From: Dehalococcoidia bacterium
Lineage (GTDB): Bacteria > Chloroflexota > Dehalococcoidia > SM23-28-2 > RBG-16-64-32
NCBI GenBank assembly: GCA_030690405.1
Contig: JAUYGU010000153.1
Coordinates: forward strand, 1-23,397
Length of the DNA stretch: 23,397 nucleotides
Direction of reading: 5' to 3'
The stretch's first letter is position 1; every line of letters begins with the position of its first letter. Shown piece after piece: positions 15,997 through 23,397 of the stretch. The position numbers and the translations under genes are program-made. The notes beneath the pieces are model-generated. The model was not told the origin of the DNA. It worked only from the letters and a program-made list of their open reading frames with translations, and did no database searches.

Positions 15997-16651
15997 CGGC
16001 GGCCCCCCGCCAGTCCGAGAAGTCCTCGAACACGAGGTCGGCGCCGGAGTCCCGAAGCTGGTCCGTAGTGTGGCCGCCGGTGGCCACGCCCACCGCCACA
16101 GCGCCGTTCGCCTTCGCGGAGGAGACGTCGTGCGGCGTATCTCCGATGACGACCGCCTCCGCTCCGGGCGCGCCCGCGCCCAGCCGCTCGACGGCGTTGC
16201 GGACGATGACGGAGCGGTCCTCGCTCTCCTCGCCGAAGCCGCCGCCGCCGAAGTAGCTCTCGATCCCGTAGTGCGCCAGCTTGAACCCGGCAGCGCGGCT
16301 GAAGTTGCCCGTCGCCAGCCCCAGGCTCACCCCCGGCTGCCCGGCCAGGGCGTCCAGCAGAGCCGGGAAGCCGGGCATCAGCCGCCCCTGCATCTCCCCC
16401 AGCGTCTGCGGCAGGTGGAAGTAGTACCGCTCCAGGAAGCGCTCCTGGTGCTCCCGGTAGTCGCCGTTGATGCCGTGCTGGCGCAGCGCCTCGGCCAGGA
16501 TGTAGCGGTCCGTGCGGCCGCTGAACTCGATCGCCTTGAAGCCGTCTTCGATGCCGAACAGGTCGCGAAAGGCGCGGCTCATCGCCAGGCCGCCGGCGCC
16601 GCCGCTCCACAGGAGCGTGTTGTCCACATCGAACAGGATCAGGCGCGCCAC
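15950..16651 (-). CDS. HAD-superfamily hydrolase, phosphoglycolate-phosphatase-like
   Basis: 233 residues. Motif I is LILFDVDNTLL, with nucleophile D8 and acid D10; motif II includes the SGRTD region near residue 45; motif IV is VVIGDTPHDVSSAKANG. The cap domain is of the helical C1 type. It probably hydrolyses a small phosphate ester; phosphoglycolate is a reasonable but unproven substrate. I chose the GTG at 16651, one base after the degV stop and with AAGGG nearby, because the protein then begins directly at the first strand of the fold; an upstream start at 16678 would overlap degV by 26 bp. Third gene of the rhodanese-degV-HAD operon. Its 3' end overlaps the ATPase gene by 47 bp. Confidence 0.87.
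   Translation of the reverse strand: MARLILFDVDNTLLWSGGAGGLAMSRAFRDLFGIEDGFKAIEFSGRTDRYILAEALRQHGINGDYREHQERFLERYYFHLPQTLGEMQGRLMPGFPALLDALAGQPGVSLGLATGNFSRAAGFKLAHYGIESYFGGGGFGEESEDRSVIVRNAVERLGAGAPGAEAVVIGDTPHDVSSAKANGAVAVGVATGGHTTDQLRDSGADLVFEDFSDWRGAAATLAGGQTGARPGAA
15965..15984. repeat. Palindromic motif in the ATPase/HAD 3' overlap (distant copy)
   Basis: ACGGGCGCCCGTCTGGCCGC agrees at 17 of 20 positions with 5904-5923. It contains the palindrome GACGGGCGCCCGTC and lies where two convergent genes are both translated. The relation to the other two copies is tentative. Confidence 0.25.
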
Positions 16652-16652
16652 C

Positions 16653-17528
16653 TCAGCCCTTCTCCTCCCAGACCACACCGACGGCCCGCTTCCCCGTGTG
16701 CACCAGGAACGAAGGGCCGATCTTGGACTCCACGATCTGCTCCCGCGTCACGTTCAGTGCGCGGGTCAGCCGCTCGATCAGCGCCTCCTTGAGATCCGGC
16801 GCCATCCCCTCGATGACCGAGATGCGGCCCAGGCTGCGCGTCTTCCGCACCTCCTCGACGATGGACTCGATCGCCTTGTCCATGCGCCCGCGCACGCGGT
16901 CGAACAGGATGACGGCGCCGCCGCGGAGGCTGATGACCGGCCGGATGTTCAGTACGGAGCTGAGCAGGTGCTGCATGGAGCGGACGCGACCGCTCTTGAG
17001 CAGGTACTTGGTGGTCTCAAAGGTGGCGAGGAAGCGGAGGCGGGTGCTCAGCTCCTCCACAAGGCGTTTCGCCTGGGCAAGGCTGAGGCCGCTATCGCGC
17101 GCGTTCGCCGCCTCTATGACCAGGAACCCCTCTGCCATCGTGCCCGTCTGTGAGTCCGCCACCTCGATCTCGGCCTCCGGGTGCTCCTCCCGCACGAGCT
17201 CGGCGCCCTGCAGCGCGGACTCGTACGTCTTGCTGAGGCCGGACGATATCGTGATCGCCAGGATTCGGGACTGGCCGGCGGCTATGCAACGGCGGAACGC
17301 CTCCGCGAAGCGGCCGGGGGAGGGCGCGGCCGTCGTCGGGTAGCCCTCACCCTTCCCGTAGCGGTCCAGCATTCCGGCGAACTCCTCCAGCTTGAGGACG
17401 CCATCGTCGACGCTGCCCTGGACGCCGAAGTTGATGGTGAAGGGGACCTCCTGCACATCGAGGCCCTGCACGACGGCCTCCGGGATGTTGTGCCCCGTAT
17501 CGGTGACGATGGCGAACGGTTGCGTCAC
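16653..17528 (-). CDS. DegV family fatty-acid-binding protein
   Basis: 291 residues, full DegV length. Conserved parts: AIVTDTGHNIPEAV at the N-terminus, TTAAPSPGRFAEAF (about 65-78), ITISSGLSKTYESA (about 92-105), VADSQTGTMAEGF (about 122-134) and ILNIRPVI-like LSSVLNIRPVISLRGG in the C-terminal domain. DegV/FakB proteins bind a fatty acid and, where known, present it to the kinase FakA for phosphorylation; no fakA is seen in this window. GTG start at 17528 with AGGGTGG seven bases upstream; the codon lies at the centre of a perfect 15-bp palindrome. The gap to rhodanese is 43 bp and to HAD one base, so they form an operon. Confidence 0.92.
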   Translation of the reverse strand: MTQPFAIVTDTGHNIPEAVVQGLDVQEVPFTINFGVQGSVDDGVLKLEEFAGMLDRYGKGEGYPTTAAPSPGRFAEAFRRCIAAGQSRILAITISSGLSKTYESALQGAELVREEHPEAEIEVADSQTGTMAEGFLVIEAANARDSGLSLAQAKRLVEELSTRLRFLATFETTKYLLKSGRVRSMQHLLSSVLNIRPVISLRGGAVILFDRVRGRMDKAIESIVEEVRKTRSLGRISVIEGMAPDLKEALIERLTRALNVTREQIVESKIGPSFLVHTGKRAVGVVWEEKG

Positions 17529-17533
17529 GCAAC
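17519..17533. promoter_or_regulatory. Perfect palindrome over the degV start codon
   Basis: GTTGCGT-C-ACGCAAC, 7-bp arms with a single central base. It includes the GTG start of degV. It might limit ribosome access or bind a protein; it could also be chance. Confidence 0.3.
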
Positions 17534-17571
17534 AACCACCCTGTCCGCAGCCGTCGACGCTGGCCCGGCCA

Positions 17572-17907
17572 CTACTTGTCGACCGGGTAGCCGGCCTTTA
17601 TCCAGGCCTCGGTGCCACCCTCGAGGTTGAACAACCGCGTCAGGCCGGCGGCCGCCGCCATCTCGCAGGCGAGGGCGCTGCGCTGGCCGACGGCGCACAC
17701 GAAGATGATGTCCTTATCGCGCGGCAGCTCCTCGCGGCGGGCGAACACGGTCGCCACGGGGATCAGGCTGGCGTTCGGCACGTGGCCCGCTTTGTATTCG
17801 TGAGGCTCCCGCACGTCGATGACGGCCACGTTGTTCGTCGCCATCATCTCCTTGCCTTCGTCCACGGCGATTCGGGAGAAGGGCTCTCGCGGGTCCTTGC
17901 TGGGCAT
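17572..17907 (-). CDS. Single-domain rhodanese-like protein
   Basis: 111 residues, one rhodanese domain. The active-site loop is C71-A-V-G-Q-R76-S77 (in FVCAVGQRSALA), with the expected strand-loop pattern VAVIDVREPHEYKAGHVPNA before it. Such proteins carry sulfane sulfur as a cysteine persulfide; the six-residue loop fits sulfur transfer rather than phosphatase or arsenate reductase activity. ATG with a perfect AGGAGG nine bases upstream. First gene of a three-gene minus-strand operon with degV and a HAD hydrolase, and divergent from the dinB-like gene. Sulfur transfer to the Fe-S machinery at the left of the window is possible but not shown. Confidence 0.9.
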   Translation of the reverse strand: MPSKDPREPFSRIAVDEGKEMMATNNVAVIDVREPHEYKAGHVPNASLIPVATVFARREELPRDKDIIFVCAVGQRSALACEMAAAAGLTRLFNLEGGTEAWIKAGYPVDK

Positions 17908-17940
17908 CCGGCACGACCTCCTAATCGCAGGGACTGTCCC

Positions 17941-17966
17941 GATTCCGAACTGGTTGCTTCGGAATC
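17941..17966. promoter_or_regulatory. Inverted repeat between rhodanese and dinB genes (candidate operator)
   Basis: GATTCCGAA (17941-17949) and TTCGGAATC (17958-17966) form perfect 9-bp arms around CTGGTTGC. It covers the -35 box of the dinB-like promoter and lies just after the predicted start of the rhodanese transcript. A dimeric repressor bound here could control both directions. Confidence 0.45.
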
Positions 17967-17981
17967 GCGTCCGAGTATAAT
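17954..17981 (+). promoter_or_regulatory. Promoter of the dinB-like gene
   Basis: TTGCTT (17954-17959), a 16-bp spacer and a perfect TATAAT (17976-17981). The -35 box lies within the inverted repeat 17941-17966. Confidence 0.45.
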
Positions 17982-17988
17982 TCTAGCA
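17980..17988 (-). promoter_or_regulatory. Extended -10 element of the rhodanese-degV-HAD operon
   Basis: TGC-TAGAAT on the minus strand (TAGAAT 17980-17985). It overlaps the plus-strand TATAAT by two bases, so the two divergent promoters should exclude each other. Confidence 0.42.
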
Positions 17989-18046
17989 TCCCGCCGCGCT
18001 GAGTGACAGGCCGGGAACCGCGACCGTCTTTGCGAGGAGGTCCGCC

Positions 18047-18580
18047 GTGGCCGAGGAAGCCCAGATCAGGCAGCTCAGGGAGAAGATGGCGCTGGAGCGC
18101 GAGAATCTGCTGTCCGCCCTGGAGCGGCTGAGCGACGAGCAGGCTTCCGCACCGGCCAAGGGGGAGGAGTGGAGCGCCAAGCAGCAGATGTCCCACCTCT
18201 GTGAGATGGAGGCCGCCTACCGTGCCTGGGTGGAGAAGGCGCTGGAGGAGGACGGCGCCAGCCTGGACGGCGTCGGTGGCGAGCCGGTGGCGATCCCGCT
18301 GGAGCGCGCCCAGCTCCACCCGGTATCGGCGCACGTCGCCGAGATGCGCTGCCAGCGCGAGAAAACGCTCGCCGTCATGGAGCGGATGAGTTCGGAGGAC
18401 TACGACCGCACTGCCACCAGCGCCGTATTCGGCACGCTAACCGTGATGCAGTGGCTGCGCTCCTATTACCGGCACGACCGCATGCACTACGACCAGGTCC
18501 GCGGTGAGGAGCCCGCGTACAAGCCCCGGTTCCGCAGTGGGAAAGAGCCGGACCAGCGCCGGCCCGCCGTCCCCGGCTAG
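18047..18580 (+). CDS. DinB-family four-helix-bundle protein
   Basis: 177 residues. The three metal-binding histidines of the DinB/YfiT fold are H50 (in [10 protein letters not shown]), H143 and H147 (in [12 protein letters not shown]). DinB-like proteins bind a divalent metal and include thiol-dependent transferases (bacillithiol, mycothiol or glutathione type), but most are uncharacterised. The early helix is strongly charged and possibly coiled coil (residues 5-30). GTG start with AGGAGG six bases upstream. One base separates its stop from the GTG of the dehydrogenase gene, so the two are translationally coupled. Divergent from rhodanese across a promoter region with a strong inverted repeat. 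Confidence 0.85.
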   Translation: MAEEAQIRQLREKMALERENLLSALERLSDEQASAPAKGEEWSAKQQMSHLCEMEAAYRAWVEKALEEDGASLDGVGGEPVAIPLERAQLHPVSAHVAEMRCQREKTLAVMERMSSEDYDRTATSAVFGTLTVMQWLRSYYRHDRMHYDQVRGEEPAYKPRFRSGKEPDQRRPAVPG

Positions 18581-18581
18581 C

Positions 18582-19601
18582 GTGGCCAAGCCAACGGTCC
18601 TGGTGACGCGTCCCCTGCCCGGCGGGGCGCTGGAGCTGCTTTCGCAGCACGCGGACGTACGTCTCCGGCAGGACGAGTTGCCCCCGTCTCCGGAGGAGCT
18701 GCGCAGGCTGGCGAGCGGCTGCCACGGCCTGCTCACTCTCCTGACCGACCGCGTGGATGCCGGACTGCTGGATGTCGCCCCGGAACTGGTCGTCATCAGC
18801 AACATGGCCACCGGCTTCGACAACATCGACGTGGCGGCCGCCAGCCAGCGAAGCGTCCTCGTCACGCGCACGCCCGGGGTGCTGACGGAGACGGTGGCGG
18901 ACTTCACGTTCGGGCTGATGCTGGCGGCGGCGCGGCGCATCGCGGAGGCGGACCGCTACGTGCGGGCGGGCCGCTGGCAGACGTGGGGGCCATCGCTGTT
19001 CCTGGGGCAGGATGTGCACGGCGCCACCCTGGGGATCGTCGGCCTCGGCGGCGTCGGCGCGGCGGTCGCCAAGAGAGCGCGCGGATTCGGCATGAGGACG
19101 GTCTACTACAGCCGCACCCGCAAGCCGGCGCTGGAGCGGCGCTACCGGATGACCTTCGTCTCCCTGGACGATCTCCTCCGTCAGTCCGATATCGTGACGT
19201 TGCACGTCGCGCTGACACCGGAGACGCAGCGCATCATCGGCAGGCGCGAGCTCCGTCTCATGAAGGAGACGGCGGTCCTGGTGAACACCGGCCGCGGGCC
19301 CCTCGTCGACCAGGCGGCGCTGTACGAAGCGCTGAAGGCGGGGCTGATCGCGGGCGCGGCGCTGGATGTGACGGACCCGGAGCCCCTCCCGGCCGGCGAT
19401 CCTCTCCTGACGCTGGAGAACGTCGTCATCGCGCCGCACATCGCCAGCGCCAGCACGGCCACGCGCAGCCGCATGGCGATGCTGGCGGCGGAGAACCTCC
19501 TGGCGGCGCTCGCCGGCCGCATCCCGAAGGACGCGGTGAACCGGGAGATAGCGCGCCCGTGGCGGGTGGCGCGGCGGCGGCGTCTGGCCGCCGTTCCTTG
19601 A
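18582..19601 (+). CDS. D-2-hydroxyacid dehydrogenase (D-glycerate / glyoxylate reductase type)
   Basis: 339 residues. Nucleotide-binding motif GLGGVG at 154-159; catalytic R238 (in NTGRGPLVD), E267 (in DVTDPEP) and H286 (in APHIASAS). The catalytic set ending in [15 protein letters not shown] is most like glyoxylate/hydroxypyruvate reductases (GyaR/GRHPR). Residues YYSRTRKP after the second strand carry arginines that could favour NADPH. It interconverts glyoxylate with glycolate or hydroxypyruvate with D-glycerate in the cytoplasm. GTG at 18582, one base after the dinB-like stop, gives the normal N-terminus ([10 protein letters not shown]); the longer in-frame reading from 18504 lies within dinB. 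No separate ribosome site, so translation probably depends on dinB. Confidence 0.92.
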   Translation: MAKPTVLVTRPLPGGALELLSQHADVRLRQDELPPSPEELRRLASGCHGLLTLLTDRVDAGLLDVAPELVVISNMATGFDNIDVAAASQRSVLVTRTPGVLTETVADFTFGLMLAAARRIAEADRYVRAGRWQTWGPSLFLGQDVHGATLGIVGLGGVGAAVAKRARGFGMRTVYYSRTRKPALERRYRMTFVSLDDLLRQSDIVTLHVALTPETQRIIGRRELRLMKETAVLVNTGRGPLVDQAALYEALKAGLIAGAALDVTDPEPLPAGDPLLTLENVVIAPHIASASTATRSRMAMLAAENLLAALAGRIPKDAVNREIARPWRVARRRRLAAVP

Positions 19602-19626
19602 CACCCCGAATGGCGAATGTTATCGT
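19598..19626 (+). promoter_or_regulatory. Promoter of pyrE
   Basis: A consensus TTGACA (19598-19603) overlapping the stop codon of the dehydrogenase gene, a 17-bp spacer ending in TGT, and TATCGT (19621-19626). The predicted start near 19633 gives a leader of about 82 nt. Confidence 0.5.
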
Positions 19627-19655
19627 CGGCCTGTTCCAAAGGCCAACAGCAGGCC

Positions 19656-19688
19656 TCTCTCCGACTGGCCGGAGGGGTCTCTTTCATT
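19656..19688 (+). terminator. Leader hairpin before pyrE, possible attenuator or terminator
   Basis: TCTCTCCG (19656-19663), loop ACTGGC, CGGAGGGG (19670-19677): an 8-bp stem with two T-G pairs, followed by a pyrimidine-rich run TCTCTTTCATT. It lies between the pyrE promoter and the start codon. Upstream, GGCCTGTT (19628-19635) can pair with AACAG...GCC (19645-19655) to form another hairpin. It may be a pyrimidine-responsive attenuator, or simply the end of the upstream transcript. Confidence 0.35.
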
Positions 19689-19714
19689 GTTAGCGACCGA
19701 GTTAGCAACCGAAT

Positions 19715-20380
19715 ATGCCCCAATCGCACAAAGACGCGGGTAACCTCTGGCTGGCCAAGGCGCTGTGGGACCTGGGCGCCGTTCAGTTCGGGGACTTCAC
19801 GCTCGGCCGCTCGACGCTGCACTCGCCGGTCTACGTCAACCTCCGCCTCCTGAGCAGCAATCCGCGCGCCCTCCAGCGCGCCGGCCGCGTCATCCACGAG
19901 GAGGTGCAGACGCTCCAGCGGATGCGCAACCCGCGGGTGCAGCCGTTCCAGCGCGTGAGCGGCATCCCCTTCGGCGGGCTGCACCTCGCCCTCGCCTACT
20001 CGCTGGCCAGCAAGGTCCCGCTCGTCTACATCCACCCGGCAAAGGAGCGCAACGGGGCGCGCGCCTTCGTTGAGGGCAAGTATGAGCGCGGCGAGATGGT
20101 GCTCTTGGTCGACGATCTGATCACCAGCGGCGGCACCGTCATCGAGACGGCAGCCTTCCTCAAGGCGGAAGCAGGGCTGCGGATGAAGGACGTGGTGGTG
20201 CTGCTGGACCGCCAGGAGGGGGCGGAGGAGCGGCTGCGCAGGCACGGCTACAACCTCATCTCCATCCTCGGCCTGGAGGCGATGTTGAACTACCTCATGG
20301 CCAGCGGCCGCATCGACGAGCACTGGTACCGCATGAGCATCGACTACGTCCAGCGCCGCCGCGGCGAGCGTTCGGGCTGA
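19715..20380 (+). CDS. pyrE: Orotate phosphoribosyltransferase
   Basis: 221 residues. The PRPP-binding loop VLLVDDLITSGGT is at 129-141, and VSGIPFGGLHLALAYSL (81-97) and DFTLGRSTLHSPVYVNLR (27-44) match OPRT. The lysine-containing mobile loop HPAKERNGARAFVEGKYERGE also fits. OPRT adds ribose phosphate from PRPP to orotate in de novo pyrimidine synthesis. The C-terminus ends shortly after the fold, with no OMP decarboxylase domain. The usual GK-GR pattern at the substrate strand is changed (LGRSTLHSP), so a related phosphoribosyltransferase is possible. ATG at 19715 has no clear ribosome site. No other pyr gene is adjacent. It ends 12 bp before the convergent ybaK stop. Confidence 0.88.
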   Translation: MPQSHKDAGNLWLAKALWDLGAVQFGDFTLGRSTLHSPVYVNLRLLSSNPRALQRAGRVIHEEVQTLQRMRNPRVQPFQRVSGIPFGGLHLALAYSLASKVPLVYIHPAKERNGARAFVEGKYERGEMVLLVDDLITSGGTVIETAAFLKAEAGLRMKDVVVLLDRQEGAEERLRRHGYNLISILGLEAMLNYLMASGRIDEHWYRMSIDYVQRRRGERSG

Positions 20381-20392
20381 CCGAAGGTCCGC

Positions 20393-20863
20393 CTACGGCT
20401 GGCGGGCGAACTCAGCCGGCTGCGGCTTGACCAGCCGCTCGAAGTCAGCGTACTTCATGCTCATCGTGTCCGTGTGCGTACCGGCCTCGAACACGATCGT
20501 CTCGTCCTCGGCGAGCGACTTGTCGACGAAGACGGGCAGGTCGTACAGGTTGCCGAAGGGAGGCATTGCGCCGACCTCGCAGCCGGGGAAGCGGTCCGCG
20601 AACTCATCTTCGTGGCCAAGGCGGACCTCCTTGGCGCCGAGAGCCGCCGCCGCCCTGTCCAGGTCTACCCGCGCCGGAGCCGGCAGGACCAGCATGGACA
20701 GCTTGCCGTCACCGAGGACTATCACCACCTTGGCGAGCATGCGCCCGGGAATGTGCTCCGCGGCGGCCACTTCCTGGGCCGTGTAGGCCACGGCGTGGTG
20801 CTGCGCCTGGAACGAGACCTTGCTCTCCCGCAGGTAGGCCTCAAGCTCTTCTCTGCAGCCCAT
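20393..20863 (-). CDS. YbaK/EbsC-type aminoacyl-tRNA deacylase
   Basis: 156 residues. Family features: AEHIPGRMLAKVVIVLGDGKLSMLVLPA, with the conserved lysine of the active site in LAKVVIV; DLDRAAAALGAKEVRLGHEDE; and the GAMPPFGN loop. These proteins hydrolyse mischarged tRNAs such as Ala-tRNAPro or Cys-tRNAPro in trans. The ATG at 20863 has a perfect AAGGAGG six bases upstream; a longer open frame to 21190 is unsupported and crosses the lipoprotein gene. The promoter is probably 20906-20935 on the minus strand. Single-gene unit, convergent with pyrE and divergent from the lipoprotein gene. Confidence 0.9.
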   Translation of the reverse strand: MGCREELEAYLRESKVSFQAQHHAVAYTAQEVAAAEHIPGRMLAKVVIVLGDGKLSMLVLPAPARVDLDRAAAALGAKEVRLGHEDEFADRFPGCEVGAMPPFGNLYDLPVFVDKSLAEDETIVFEAGTHTDTMSMKYADFERLVKPQPAEFARQP

Positions 20864-20905
20864 ATTGGACCTCCTTGCTGGCTCCTTCAGCCCCTTCCAC
20901 AGTAC

Positions 20906-20935
20906 ATTATCCGCCCCCTGTCCAGCAGTAACCAA
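20906..20935 (-). promoter_or_regulatory. Promoter of the YbaK-type gene
   Basis: On the minus strand, TTGGTT (20930-20935), an 18-bp spacer and GATAAT (20906-20911). Moderate match; the leader would be about 36 nt. Confidence 0.35.
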
Positions 20936-20995
20936 CGGCGCTTCCCTATGGGGCCGTTCGGCCTGTCTGCCGGCCGGCAAGGCCGTAACAGTTCT

Positions 20996-21024
20996 TTGAC
21001 CGGCCGCGTCTACGGTGCTAGACT
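20996..21024 (+). promoter_or_regulatory. Promoter of the lipoprotein gene
   Basis: TTGACC (20996-21001), a 17-bp spacer ending in TGC, and TAGACT (21019-21024). It shares the -35 TTGACC and the TGCTA of the desulfurase promoter at 5851-5880. The start near 21031 lies after the TTG at 21028, which helps place the true start codon downstream. Confidence 0.55.
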
Positions 21025-21048
21025 GACTTGTCAACGACAGGCGGACAG

Positions 21049-21855
21049 TTGCGACCCCTCTTCCCGACGATTCTAACCGCTCTAACCGCGCTGGCGGCCC
21101 TGACCATCTGGGCCTGCACCGGCGGCGATTCCAATTCGGCGGGCCCCAGCGGTGACGGTAGCAACGGCGGCCAGGCCAAGGTTCAAGCATCCTGCGATGC
21201 GATCAAGGAGATCAAGAGCTACCGCTACACCATCTCCCTAAAGCTGAAGTCGCCCGTCTTAGAGCAAAAGAGCACGGCAACCCCGGACCCGCTTGGCCAG
21301 TTCACGCAGGCGCTCACTGACCTCTTCAGCGACATGGAGCTTGACGGCGCCTACGTCGCCCCCAATCGCAGCCAGGCGGTGCTCCGCTTCCCGGGGCAGG
21401 AGCTGGAGCTACGGACCATCGGCGACAAGAGCTGGGTCCGGTTCGGCGCCACCTGGCAGGATCAGGAATCGCCCCCGGGCGAGGACGCCATCCTCACTCC
21501 CGCCGCGGTCTGCGCCGACCTGGTGGAGGACCTGGCGCCCTCCCTGGCGGCGGGCTCAGGCGAGGAAGAGACTGTCAACGGGATCGAGACGGTCCACTAC
21601 CGGCTGGACAAGGCAGACTTGAGGGGGCTGCCCGCGCTCCTGGGCCGCAGCGGCGAAGAGGGGTTGCCCACTGAGTTCGGCGTAGACGTCTGGCTCGAGC
21701 GCAATGAGGGCTGGCCCGTCCGGCTCGAGATCGCCGCCGCGGACACCGACGCAAACGGCGAGCCGACCAGCCTGGAGCTCTCCATGCAGTTCAGCGAGAT
21801 TGACGATCCGTCGATCGAGATCAACCCGCCGCCGGTCTCCCCAGCGCAGACCTGA
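21049..21855 (+). CDS. LppX/LprAFG-like lipoprotein
   Basis: 268 residues. The N-terminus is a lipoprotein signal peptide: RP, a hydrophobic stretch (LFPTILTALTALAALTIWA) and C23 as the lipidated cysteine, then a Gly/Ser/Asn-rich linker. The mature domain has alternating strands of a LolA/LppX-type half-barrel (KSYRYTISLKLKSP, AVLRFPGQELELRTIGDKSWVRFGATWQ, VDVWLERNEGWPVRLEIAA). Such proteins bind lipid or act at the cell envelope; the ligand here is unknown. I chose the TTG at 21049, with AGGCGG upstream, because the promoter predicts transcription starting after the earlier TTG at 21028. Convergent with the small HTH gene at a distance of 11 bp. Confidence 0.75.
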   Translation: MRPLFPTILTALTALAALTIWACTGGDSNSAGPSGDGSNGGQAKVQASCDAIKEIKSYRYTISLKLKSPVLEQKSTATPDPLGQFTQALTDLFSDMELDGAYVAPNRSQAVLRFPGQELELRTIGDKSWVRFGATWQDQESPPGEDAILTPAAVCADLVEDLAPSLAAGSGEEETVNGIETVHYRLDKADLRGLPALLGRSGEEGLPTEFGVDVWLERNEGWPVRLEIAAADTDANGEPTSLELSMQFSEIDDPSIEINPPPVSPAQT

Positions 21856-21866
21856 CGCTCGCCGCG

Positions 21867-22082
21867 CTAGAGCAGCCGCCGGATCGCCTTGCGGCCCGGC
21901 CGGGGGTCGTAGTTCGACTTGAACATCTCGAGCTTGTCGCGCTCGATGAGGTACTTGCCGGCGAACAGGATGGCGGGGACCTTCTTCTGCTTGATGAGGC
22001 GTCGCAGGCTCTGCGGGTGGATGCCCAGAGCGCGCGCGGCCTCAACCAGGTCCAGGTAGTTGTCAAACGGTTCGACAGCCAT
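21867..22082 (-). CDS. Small helix-turn-helix (excisionase/MerR-like) DNA-binding protein
   Basis: 71 residues. DLVEAARALGIHPQSLRRLIKQKKVPAILFAGKYLIERDKLEMF fits the winged helix-turn-helix of the excisionase/MerR N-terminal class (HTH_17): helix-turn-helix at about 11-32, then a two-strand wing containing GKYLIERDKL. The tail is basic (RPGRKAIRRLL). No integrase or prophage gene is nearby, so it is more likely a small regulator than a phage excisionase. ATG at 22082 with GGAG eight bases upstream. It is divergent from the acyl-CoA mutase gene and could regulate it, but this is only position-based. Confidence 0.82.
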   Translation of the reverse strand: MAVEPFDNYLDLVEAARALGIHPQSLRRLIKQKKVPAILFAGKYLIERDKLEMFKSNYDPRPGRKAIRRLL

Positions 22083-22120
22083 ACCTCAAACTCCGAATAA
22101 GATGCTAAGACGCATGAATG

Positions 22121-22129
22121 ATTCTAGCA
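22121..22129 (-). promoter_or_regulatory. Extended -10 element of the HTH gene
   Basis: TGC-TAGAAT on the minus strand (TAGAAT 22121-22126), identical to the element of the rhodanese operon. A TTGACA (22134-22139) lies only 7 bp upstream, too near to be its -35. Confidence 0.42.
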
Positions 22130-22210
22130 CAATTGTCAAGAGGCTGCCGCGAATTGCCGCTATTCGACAGCTTATGGCGATCCGGCCCCCCGGCCCAGCG
22201 CGCCGCCTTA

Positions 22211-22219
22211 TGGTATCCT
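22211..22219 (+). promoter_or_regulatory. Possible extended -10 of the acyl-CoA mutase gene
   Basis: TGG-TATCCT (TATCCT 22214-22219, four of six). No clear -35. It gives a leader of about 23 nt containing AGG before the ATG. Confidence 0.28.
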
Positions 22220-22248
22220 TGCGATAGCTCTCTGCCTCAGGTTCAGCT

Positions 22249-23397
<1,149 letters not shown>

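Noticed and set aside
19641..19680. PyrR-binding-loop-like sequence (AGTC followed by GAGAGAGGCC) near pyrE
   Set aside because: It occurs on the minus strand, antisense to the pyrE leader, so it could not form in the pyrE mRNA. Probably chance.
20968..20979. 12-bp palindrome TGCCGGCCGGCA upstream of the lipoprotein promoter
   Set aside because: It is made of GC-rich repeats expected in this composition and has no second copy or clear placement relative to the promoter.
21867..22082. The small HTH protein as a phage or plasmid excisionase marking a mobile element
   Set aside because: No integrase, attachment-site repeats or phage genes are seen, and the surroundings are of normal composition.

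Overview
This is a GC-rich, densely packed bacterial chromosome segment holding 25 protein genes, two of them cut by the window ends. I see no tRNA, rRNA, CRISPR array, transposase or phage gene. The content (SufBCDSU without an Isc scaffold operon, nickel superoxide dismutase, complex I subunits, an LppX-like lipoprotein, a B12-dependent acyl-CoA mutase, frequent GTG and TTG starts, extended -10 promoters) suggests an aerobic or microaerobic member of a deep high-GC lineage. Chloroflexota (Dehalococcoidia-like) is my best guess, but no marker gene here proves it.

Layout. 1-372: 3' end of gpsA. 383-5691 (minus): sufB-sufC-sufD-sufS-sufU, a complete SUF iron-sulfur assembly operon. 5692-5887: a divergent control region with a good sufB promoter overlapped by two 13-bp direct repeats. 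5888-7799 (plus): an IscS/NifS-type cysteine desulfurase, then a stand-alone nuoB. 7783-8796: divergent sodX (maturation protease) and sodN (nickel SOD) around a shared inverted repeat. 8940-9767: a membrane-anchored protein of unknown function with lower GC than its surroundings. 9946-13064: a nuoI-like ferredoxin and a large nuoG/formate-dehydrogenase-like subunit with an unusual cysteine-rich insertion. 13113-14010: a DUF2007 protein and a Lon-N domain protein. 14014-15024 (minus): a zinc alcohol dehydrogenase. 15142-15996: an orphan PilT/VirB11-like ATPase. 15950-17907 (minus): rhodanese-degV-HAD operon. 18047-19601: dinB-like protein and D-glycerate dehydrogenase. 19715-20380: pyrE behind a strong promoter and a leader hairpin. 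20393-20863 (minus): YbaK deacylase. 21049-21855: lipoprotein. 21867-22082 (minus): small HTH protein. 22249-end: large subunit of a B12-dependent acyl-CoA mutase with the specificity residues of isobutyryl-CoA mutase rather than methylmalonyl-CoA mutase.

How it fits together. The left half has an iron-sulfur theme. SUF proteins and a second desulfurase supply clusters, while NuoB, the NuoI-like protein and the NuoG-like protein consume them; the last could hold about six. Nickel SOD protects such clusters from superoxide. The right half is mixed housekeeping metabolism. Several promoters share the form TGCTANNNT, and at least three genes appear to make leaderless or near-leaderless mRNAs. 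Six convergent gene pairs meet with gaps of 12 bp or less, or overlap.
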